The notes beneath the pieces were generated by a model. It did not search any database, was not told the origin of the DNA, and was given only the letters and a program-made list of their open reading frames with translations. Positions 5,484 through 10,733 of a DNA stretch of 10,733 nucleotides are shown here, piece after piece (within the stretch, counting starts at the first letter, position 1; the number at the start of each line of letters is the position of its first letter). Origin of the DNA: a bacterium ADurb.Bin374 (GTDB lineage Bacteria > Riflebacteria > Ozemobacteria > Ozemobacterales > Ozemobacteraceae); assembly GCA_002068715.1 (NCBI GenBank), contig MWAR01000259.1, positions 1-10,733 on the forward strand. The letters run 5' to 3'. The position numbers and the translations under genes were made by a program.

Positions 5484-7679
5484 CTACTTCAGGAGCTGGA
5501 GGACCCCCTGAGGCACCAGATTCGCCTGGGCCAGCATCGCGGTACCCGACTGGGCCACGATCTGGTCGCGGGTGAACTCGACCATCTCGAGCGCCATGTC
5601 GGCATCCCTGATGCGCGACTCGGCGGCGCTCAGATTGGTTTTCATCGTGTTGATGCTGTTGATGGAGTATTCCAACCTGTTCTGGAACGCACCGAGCTTC
5701 GAACGTTCGGAAGACACCTTGTCGATCGCCTTGTTCAGCTTCGAGAGGCTCTTCTGTGCCCCTTCGATGGTTGTCAGGTCGAGATTGTCGACGCCGAGAG
5801 CGCTGGCAGACATCTCCGAGATCGCGATCTTCATGTTCTGGCCTTCGTCACCGCCGAGCTGGAAGCTGGGAGTGTTGTCGACCACATGCATCCGGAAGTT
5901 CTTGTCGCCAGATCCCACCGCCATGGCTTGCGACGCAAATCCGAACTTTTTGTCCAATCCGGATATTCCCGCAGGAGCCGTGAAGTCAACGGCAACCTGA
6001 CTGAGAATCGTCCCACCGTTCGCAGAGTTTTCCTTTCCGACGCGGAGCGACGTGAATGCAACTCCCCCGTTCACCGCATCAACCCTGACAGCCACGCCAT
6101 CGGCTTTCAGTGTGCTGTTCACGGACTGCTGCCACAAATCGAAGCTCTTCATATCGGCCACATCAACCTCGCTTATGATGTTCATGCTCAGAGTCGAGGT
6201 CTTCACGCCGTCGCTGACACTGATGTCGAACGTTCCAGTAGCAGTTGCATATATACTGAATCCAAACACGGTCTTGGTCGTATCCTTGGACCCCTGAATG
6301 AATCCGCTGTAAGACCCATTCATGATTCCAAGCGGATTCGTAGTTGCATCGGTTACTCTGAATGAAGAGTCGGCACCTGCGGCAACAGGCTCATACATGA
6401 TGCGAATCTGGCCATCGATGACCATTGCCGTAGCTCCGGTGATTGTAGTCAGCTGAGCATTGATATTCCGCGCCAAGCCTTCCATTGTCCAGTTGCCCGT
6501 ATCAATAGTGACTTCAACGCTGATGCCCCCTGCGGAGAGAACAAACGATGCGTCGGAGGTGAACGTCAGCCCCTCTCCAAGGCCGCCGAGACCTGCGACC
6601 TGGGCCGCTTGCGAGGAGAACTTGACGTCTATTCCCTGGAGCAGGCCGATCGCTCTGTCCTCTGAGGTTCGGACCTGGGTCATGTTCCCAAACGCATCCT
6701 TCGAGGAAAGCTCCACGAGGTTGTTCTTCGCGTCACGAATGGTGGTGAGGCCGAGAGCGGTCATCAGGGCCTGGTCGCCGGAGAACGCGACGCTCCCGAT
6801 ATCGCCGATCGAGCCCGAAACCATCTGGAGATAGCCGCCGATGCCGGATACGCCGGTCTGGCTGCTGTTCACGACACCCACTTTCGAATTGGCGATCTCG
6901 AGACCCGAGGTCCCGACCAGAGCATTCTGGATTGCCGCCGCGAGCCTGTCGAGAGACATCTGCCCATCGACCGATATGGAGGTCGTCTTTGAGTTGCCAC
7001 TCAACGAGAGGTTCTGGGCGGAAGCAAGGACGAAGACGCCGTTGGTGTCGTAGAACTGGGCGATACTCTGCAGCTGCGTCGAGCCCTTGGCAAGCGCTCC
7101 CGAGGAATCTTTCAGCGTCATGATCTGCGAACGCTGCATCTGGCTGATGCCGCCCTGGACGAGGGTGATGCTGACGTCGTAGTCGCCGCCCCCCTTCCCG
7201 ACACCGGTCACCATGCCGTTGACGGAGTGCGAACTGGCGCTGATCAGAGCGGTCTGGCTGCCGTCGAGCAGCTTCTTCGTATTGAACTCGGTGTTGTTCG
7301 AGATGCGGTTGATGTCGTCGCGAAGCTGGTTCACTTCCTTCTGGATTTCCAGACGGTCATTGCTGGTGAGCGTGTCGTTGCTCGACTGGATGGCCAGTTC
7401 GCGCATACGCTGCAGAATGCTCTGCATCTCGCTCATCGCGCCTTCCGCCGACTGGATCATCGAGACACCGTCCTGGGCGTTCAGCGCTGCCCGCGTCAGG
7501 CCTCTGACCTGACGACGAAGCTTTTCGCTGATGGCCAGTCCCGCGGCGTCATCCGCTGCTTTGTTGATCCGCAGGCCCGAGCTGAGCTTCTCGATCGATT
7601 TTTCGAGCCGGCTCGACGTCGTGGCCAGGGTCGAGTGCGCTTTCAGGGATAGGATGTTCTGGTTGATGGTGAGTGACAT
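5484..7679 (-). CDS. fliC: Flagellin B (filament subunit with large central insert), 731 aa
   Basis: This is a major filament subunit, secreted by the flagellar type III system. The N-terminal D0/D1 region (1-140) shows INQNILSLKAH, RLEKSIEKLSSGLRIN, AADDAAGLAISEKLR, NAQDGVSMIQSAEGA, LRDDINRISNNTEFN and KKLLDG. The C-terminal D1/D0 region (about 611-731) shows GQNMKIAISEM, LGAFQNRLEYSINSINT, AESRIRDADMALEMVEFTR and a final PQGVLQLLK. The central about 470 residues are an exposed D2/D3 insert with Flagellin_IN-like beta modules (about 230-315, 376-452, 483-570). Minimal flagellins are near 280 aa and Salmonella FliC about 495, so this is long. No cysteine is present. The ATG at 7679 follows GGAGG (7687-7691) with a 7-nt spacer. 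It is a close paralog of the upstream flagellin; part of its insert is lower in G+C than the equivalent part of that gene. Ser/Thr-rich loops are plausible glycosylation targets given the nearby Maf homolog, but no sites can be assigned. Confidence 0.97.
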   Translation of the reverse strand: MSLTINQNILSLKAHSTLATTSSRLEKSIEKLSSGLRINKAADDAAGLAISEKLRRQVRGLTRAALNAQDGVSMIQSAEGAMSEMQSILQRMRELAIQSSNDTLTSNDRLEIQKEVNQLRDDINRISNNTEFNTKKLLDGSQTALISASSHSVNGMVTGVGKGGGDYDVSITLVQGGISQMQRSQIMTLKDSSGALAKGSTQLQSIAQFYDTNGVFVLASAQNLSLSGNSKTTSISVDGQMSLDRLAAAIQNALVGTSGLEIANSKVGVVNSSQTGVSGIGGYLQMVSGSIGDIGSVAFSGDQALMTALGLTTIRDAKNNLVELSSKDAFGNMTQVRTSEDRAIGLLQGIDVKFSSQAAQVAGLGGLGEGLTFTSDASFVLSAGGISVEVTIDTGNWTMEGLARNINAQLTTITGATAMVIDGQIRIMYEPVAAGADSSFRVTDATTNPLGIMNGSYSGFIQGSKDTTKTVFGFSIYATATGTFDISVSDGVKTSTLSMNIISEVDVADMKSFDLWQQSVNSTLKADGVAVRVDAVNGGVAFTSLRVGKENSANGGTILSQVAVDFTAPAGISGLDKKFGFASQAMAVGSGDKNFRMHVVDNTPSFQLGGDEGQNMKIAISEMSASALGVDNLDLTTIEGAQKSLSKLNKAIDKVSSERSKLGAFQNRLEYSINSINTMKTNLSAAESRIRDADMALEMVEFTRDQIVAQSGTAMLAQANLVPQGVLQLLK

Positions 7680-7720
7680 AATGATTCCTCCATGAATCGT
7701 TTATTGAGGCCTCCTTACCC
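7680..7720 (-). promoter_or_regulatory. Flagellin B leader: two A-N-GGA hexaloop hairpins, putative CsrA sites
   Basis: Proximal hairpin: GATTC (7694-7698) pairs with GAATC (7683-7687), loop ATGGAG (7688-7693), which holds most of the Shine-Dalgarno. Distal hairpin: GGGT (7717-7720) pairs with GCCT (7707-7710) using two G-U pairs, loop AAGGAG (7711-7716). The loops are 23 nt apart, exactly as in the flagellin A leader, which aligns without gaps over this stretch. A-N-GGA in a hexaloop is the known CsrA/RsmA recognition geometry, and paired sites with one at the ribosome site are known for the Bacillus hag leader. Binding is inferred. Confidence 0.55.
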
Positions 7721-8106
7721 GAACACATCTATATTTTATAGCATGAACTTTTCATACTTACATCTTCCAGGGGCGGTTCCTCCTTTCAATTCGGATTCGT
7801 GGTGCCTTTTGCGCCTGCGGGCTTCCCCGCCAGACGCCAGGTACGCCTGCGCCCGTTGCCGCATCCTCCATGTCGGCGACACCGGCCACATCGCGTGCCT
7901 GCCTGTTCGGAACCGCTGATACGCACGTGAGGGCAGTATCAGCCGATTCGTTTGAACCATCTCAAAGAGCGATTGGAAGGAGTTCCTTCCAGCCCCGGCG
8001 TCATCGCACCGGGAAGAACCGGATCGTTCGGAAACGGGCTTTGCAGCCAAATCCTCGAAAGGTCCGAAAAGGGCTGTATCCCGCCTTGTCCGCGAGCCTG
8101 CTGGTA
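7721..8106. other. Inter-flagellin spacer: no convincing gene, several inverted repeats
   Basis: This is most of the 529-nt gap between the flagellin genes. Open frames on both strands here have atypical composition and no recognisable motif. Perfect inverted repeats include GCTGATAC (7915-7922) with GTATCAGC (7936-7943), loop 13 nt, and TGGAAGG (7974-7980) with CCTTCCA (7985-7991), loop 4 nt. A strong ribosome-site-like AAAGGAGG occurs near 7780-7787 on the minus strand without a fitting ORF. An A+T-rich stretch (about 7721-7762, minus strand CTATAAAATATAG) might hold a promoter -10, but I could not pair it with a -35. It may hold the promoter and long leader of flagellin B, or a small RNA. 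Confidence 0.4.
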
Positions 8107-8129
8107 ACCGGACCTTGGAATCGTCCGGT
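8107..8129 (-). other. Second inverted repeat downstream of flagellin A
   Basis: ACCGGAC (8107-8113) and GTCCGGT (8123-8129) form a perfect 7-bp stem with a 9-nt loop, right after the larger hairpin at 8131-8171. No T-run follows on the transcribed strand. Together the two hairpins could end or protect the flagellin A transcript. Flagellin B has no counterpart of this second stem. Confidence 0.4.
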
Positions 8130-8130
8130 G

Positions 8131-8171
8131 TCACGGCCGGGGAAGGAAGAGCCCTTCGCCCGGCACTGTGA
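8131..8171 (-). other. G+C-rich hairpin downstream of flagellin A, homologous to that after flagellin B
   Basis: TCAC (8131-8134) pairs with GTGA (8168-8171); GCCGGG (8136-8141) with CCCGGC (8159-8164); AAGG (8143-8146) with CCTT (8153-8156); the loop is 6 nt. It starts 37 nt after the stop, compared with 38 nt for flagellin B. The outer GCCGGG/CCCGGC stem and the CG bulge are conserved, while the inner stem differs by paired changes (AAGG/CCTT against GGAGGG/CCCTCC). No U-tract follows, so simple intrinsic termination is not supported. Confidence 0.65.
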
Positions 8172-8208
8172 CGATCACCTTGCAGGAGTCACGAACCGGC
8201 AGGATGCG

Positions 8209-10437
8209 TTACTTCAGGAGCTGGAGTATATTCTGCGGGATCAGATTGGCCTGAGCCATCATCGCCGTCCCCGACTGGGAGACAATCTGATTGCGCGTGA
8301 ACTCGACCATTTCGAGCGCCATGTCGGCATCCCTGATGCGCGACTCGGCGGCGCTAAGGTTGGTCTTGGTGGTGTTCAGGTTGTTGATCGAGTATTCGAG
8401 CCTGTTCTGGAAGGCACCGAGCTTGGACCGCTCGGAAGACACCTTGTCGATCGCCTTGTTCAGCTTTGAAAGGCTCTTCTGGGCACCCGAGATGCTTGTC
8501 AGATCGAGATTGTCCACGCCGAGAGCCTTCGCGGACATCTCGGAGACCGCGATCTTCATGTTCTGGCCTTCATCCGCGCCGATCTGGAACTGCGGCGTAT
8601 TGTCGACGACATGCATCCGGAAATTCTTGTCACCCGAGCCGACCGCAGTTGCATCGAGCGAGAGGCCGAACTTCTTGTCGAAATTCGCCGTAATGCCCGA
8701 CGAGGGATCGAACCGGACACGAACCTGACTGACTTCAGATCCGCCCGTGGTAAGGTTCTCTTTCCCGACGCGAAGGGAGGTGAAAGCGATGCCGCCGTTG
8801 ACGGCGTCGATCCGGACCCGAACATCGTTCGTCGCGAGACTTTCCTCGGCCGATCTCCTCCAATCGTCAAACAGTTTCAGATCGGGAGACGTCGGGTCAT
8901 CCTGAGCGGTGACGGGAACATCGACGGCGGTCATCACGCCGTCATCGACCCAGATATAGATCTCGTTGTCAGCCGGCGCGCCGCTCAAAATGAAGTTGCT
9001 GAATCCGAACGCCGATTTGGTCGCGTCCTTGGACCCCTGCACGAACCCGCTGTAGGAACCGTTCAGAATACCGACGGTCGGCGCATTCGCGCTCACGATC
9101 TCGAACGAGGAGTCGCGTGAAGCAGCCGTGGGTTCATACATGATGCGAATCTGGCCATCGATGACCAACGCCGACATGCCGCTGATCACGGTGCCGGTCG
9201 CAAGCTGGGCGTTGATGCTGCGCGCCAGACCCTCCAGCGTCCAGTTGCCTCGCCCGAGCGTGATGGCTTTGTTGGTGGCTCCGACGCGAATTCCGAACAC
9301 GTCACCCGCTACGGCCGTGATCTTCAGGCCGGTTTCCAACCCCCCGAGACCCGCAACCTGAGCCGGCTGCGAGGCGAACTGTAGATCGATGCCGTCGAGA
9401 AGGCCGGATGCAACGTCCTCCGAGGTCCGGACCTGAGAAACGTTTCCGAAGACATCCCGCGAAGTGAGTTCGACGAGATTGTTCTTCGCTTCGCGAATCG
9501 TTGTCAGGCCGAGAGCGGTCATGAGACCCTGATCGGCGGAAAGCGCAACACTTCCGGCGTCACCGATCGAACCGGAGATCATCTGAAGATACCCGCCGAT
9601 TCCGGCAACCCCTGTCTGCGCGGTATTCACGAGACCGACTTTGGAATTGGCGATACCAAGTCCCGAACTGCCGACAAGCGCGTTCTGAATCGCCGCGGAC
9701 AGTCTGTCGAGGGACATCTGCCCATCGACGGAAATCGAGGTCGTCTTCGAATTACCACTCAGCGAGAGATCCAAGGCGGAAGCAAGCACGAAAACCCCGT
9801 TCGAATCATAGAACTGAGCGATGCTCTGAAGCTGGGTCGAGCCTTTGGCAAGGGACCCCGTGCCATCCTTGAGGGTGAAGATCTGGGAGCGCTGCATCTG
9901 GCTGGTCCCGGCCTGCATCAGGGTGATGCTGACGTCGAAATCGCCGCCGCCTTTACCGACGCCGGTGACCATGCCGTCGACATACTGGGAGCTCGAGCTG
10001 ATCAGCGCCGTCTGACTGCCGTCGAGCAGCTTCTTGGTGTTGAACTCGGTGTTGTTCGCGATGCGGTTGATGTCATCGCGGAGCTGGTTGACTTCCTTCT
10101 GGATTTCCAGACGGTCATTGCTGGTGAGCGTGTCGTTGCTCGACTGGATGGCCAGTTCGCGCATGCGCTGCAGAATGCTCTGGGTTTCGCTCAACGCGCC
10201 TTCGGCGGACTGCATCATCGAAACGCCGTCCTGGGCGTTCATCACCGCGCGGCTCAGACCTCTGACCTGGCGGCGCAGCTTCTCACTGATAGCGAGTCCT
10301 GCGGCGTCGTCTGCAGCTCTGTTGATGCGAAGGCCGGAACTCAGTTTTTCGATGGATTTCTCGAGCCGGCTGGATGTGTTTGAAAGCTGCGTGTGGGTTT
10401 TGAGCGACAGGATGTTCTGATTGATGCTGAGAGACAT
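8209..10437 (-). CDS. fliC: Flagellin A (filament subunit with large central insert), 742 aa
   Basis: This is a full-length flagellin. D0/D1 N-terminus (1-140): INQNILSLKTH, RLEKSIEKLSSGLRIN, AADDAAGLAISEKLR, LRDDINRIANNTEFN. D1/D0 C-terminus (about 622-742): GQNMKIAVSEM, LGAFQNRLEYSINNLNT, AESRIRDADMALEMVEFTR, PQNILQLLK. The central insert (about 141-621) aligns along its whole length with flagellin B but is 11 residues longer. Well-conserved islands (for example LVIDGQIRIMYEP, GSYSGFVQGSKD, VNGGIAFTSLRVGKEN, GSGDKNFRMHVVDNTP) alternate with divergent segments (about 371-396 and 481-540). No cysteine is present. The ATG at 10437 follows GGAGG (10445-10449) with a 7-nt spacer inside a conserved hairpin. 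It is the first gene of the cluster, preceded by an A+T-rich region with a possible sigma-28 promoter, so it may be the more strongly transcribed copy; that is inference. Confidence 0.97.
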   Translation of the reverse strand: MSLSINQNILSLKTHTQLSNTSSRLEKSIEKLSSGLRINRAADDAAGLAISEKLRRQVRGLSRAVMNAQDGVSMMQSAEGALSETQSILQRMRELAIQSSNDTLTSNDRLEIQKEVNQLRDDINRIANNTEFNTKKLLDGSQTALISSSSQYVDGMVTGVGKGGGDFDVSITLMQAGTSQMQRSQIFTLKDGTGSLAKGSTQLQSIAQFYDSNGVFVLASALDLSLSGNSKTTSISVDGQMSLDRLSAAIQNALVGSSGLGIANSKVGLVNTAQTGVAGIGGYLQMISGSIGDAGSVALSADQGLMTALGLTTIREAKNNLVELTSRDVFGNVSQVRTSEDVASGLLDGIDLQFASQPAQVAGLGGLETGLKITAVAGDVFGIRVGATNKAITLGRGNWTLEGLARSINAQLATGTVISGMSALVIDGQIRIMYEPTAASRDSSFEIVSANAPTVGILNGSYSGFVQGSKDATKSAFGFSNFILSGAPADNEIYIWVDDGVMTAVDVPVTAQDDPTSPDLKLFDDWRRSAEESLATNDVRVRIDAVNGGIAFTSLRVGKENLTTGGSEVSQVRVRFDPSSGITANFDKKFGLSLDATAVGSGDKNFRMHVVDNTPQFQIGADEGQNMKIAVSEMSAKALGVDNLDLTSISGAQKSLSKLNKAIDKVSSERSKLGAFQNRLEYSINNLNTTKTNLSAAESRIRDADMALEMVEFTRNQIVSQSGTAMMAQANLIPQNILQLLK

Positions 10438-10479
10438 ATCGATTCCTCCTTGAATCGTTATCAGAGGCTTCCTTGCCTC
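10438..10479 (-). promoter_or_regulatory. Flagellin A leader: two A-N-GGA hexaloop hairpins, putative CsrA sites
   Basis: Proximal hairpin: CGATTC (10452-10457) pairs with GAATCG (10440-10445) in a perfect 6-bp stem; the hexaloop AAGGAG (10446-10451) holds most of the Shine-Dalgarno. Distal hairpin: GAGGC (10475-10479) pairs with GCCTC (10464-10468), hexaloop AAGGAA (10469-10474). Both loops match the A-N-GGA core recognised by CsrA/RsmA, and the loops are 23 nt apart. Protein binding there would block ribosome access. No csrA or fliW gene lies in this window, so the regulator is inferred. Confidence 0.6.
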
Positions 10480-10733
10480 AGATTAAAAAATCAGTTGTAC
10501 CTTCTTGCCCCCTTACTGGACCCTTTTACCATCCCCCTTCCATGTCGAGTTGATAGAATTTTCCGCTTCTCTAATATGTTTATCGTCCGAACATGTCCAT
10601 TTCTTTTGCGAGGTTTTTATCGATATATAGAGCTGAGACAGATCTATTCAATTCAATCTTTTGTTTTCATACTATTTTGGCCTTATTTCATTAATTTTCA
10701 TCATCTCTCGCAATTTTCATGAGCACAGGTCCC
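10480..10733. other. A+T-rich upstream region of the flagellin cluster
   Basis: This 254-nt stretch is markedly A+T-rich: 10621-10680 is 30% G+C by direct count, unlike the G+C-rich genes. It holds no convincing gene; the open frame on the plus strand here is unlike the coding sequence next to it. It probably contains the promoter and 5' leader of flagellin A and the intergenic boundary of the cluster. Confidence 0.6.
10580..10607 (-). promoter_or_regulatory. Possible sigma-28 (FliA/SigD) promoter for flagellin A
   Basis: GACGATAA (10580-10587) matches 7 of 8 bases of the sigma-28 -10 consensus GCCGATAA. AAAAGAAA (10600-10607) lies 12 nt upstream and partly matches the -35 TAAAGTTT (usual spacer 11). 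Transcription would start near 10573, giving a leader of about 135 nt that contains both hexaloop hairpins. The weak -35 and A+T-rich setting make a chance match possible. Confidence 0.4.

Noticed and set aside
4938..6365. Plus-strand 475-codon open frame
   Set aside because: It lies opposite flaG and the C-terminal half of flagellin B, both unmistakable. Its H/L/R-rich residues mirror the sense codons.
8010..8070. GGCTGCAAAGCC on the minus strand as part of a c-di-GMP (GEMM-I) riboswitch
   Set aside because: The GCAAAGCC string matches part of the motif, but the preceding GCAAACC/GAAA elements and the following GGCCTAA and GGTTACCG elements are not in the required order.
7736..8134. Minus-strand 132-codon frame in the inter-flagellin spacer
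   Set aside because: It covers the downstream inverted repeat of flagellin A, has no ribosome site at its ATG and an unstructured R/S/G-rich composition. It is more likely non-coding.
7870..8469. Plus-strand 199-codon frame reaching into the end of flagellin A
   Set aside because: About half of it is antisense to the conserved flagellin C-terminus; no motif or ribosome site was seen.
1..10733. CRISPR array, tRNA, rRNA, insertion sequence or phage attachment site
   Set aside because: No regularly spaced repeats, no tRNA-like cloverleaf sequence, no transposase motifs and no terminal inverted repeats were seen on reading both strands.

Overview
The window is one stretch of a bacterial flagellar filament locus. 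All genes are transcribed from the minus strand, so the biological order runs from high to low coordinates: flagellin A (10437-8209), flagellin B (7679-5484), flaG (5333-4962), filament cap fliD (4899-1924), an unrecognised 207-residue protein (1846-1223) and the N-terminal two thirds of a DUF115/MptE-like motility accessory factor that runs off the left edge (1183-1). Coding DNA is G+C-rich and every gene has a purine-rich Shine-Dalgarno. The organism is a motile bacterium that I cannot place to phylum. Very large flagellins, an oversized FliD, a Maf-type protein and a flaG-fliD linkage occur in several phyla.

Region by region. 10480-10733 is an A+T-rich leader/promoter region with a possible sigma-28 site. 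The two flagellins are full-length paralogs (742 and 731 aa) with canonical D0/D1 ends around about 470-residue central inserts, separated by a 529-nt spacer that holds several inverted repeats but no convincing gene. Each flagellin has the same non-coding architecture: two hexaloop hairpins displaying A-N-GGA exactly 23 nt apart in the leader, the proximal one carrying the Shine-Dalgarno, and a G+C-rich hairpin about 38 nt after the stop codon. The leader pair looks like a CsrA-binding arrangement. flaG and fliD follow with short spacers and near-consensus ribosome sites. The 207-aa gene starts at GTG, and its start overlaps the stop of a possible 22-codon ORF. The position after fliD, where fliS often lies, is taken by this gene.

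How the genes fit together. FliC-type subunits form the filament, FliD caps its tip, FlaG influences filament properties, and Maf-type proteins are linked to flagellin glycosylation with nonulosonic acids. The structural proteins contain no cysteine. Nothing here is a clearly new system. The best leads are the shared RNA structures around the flagellin genes and the unknown gene between fliD and the Maf homolog.
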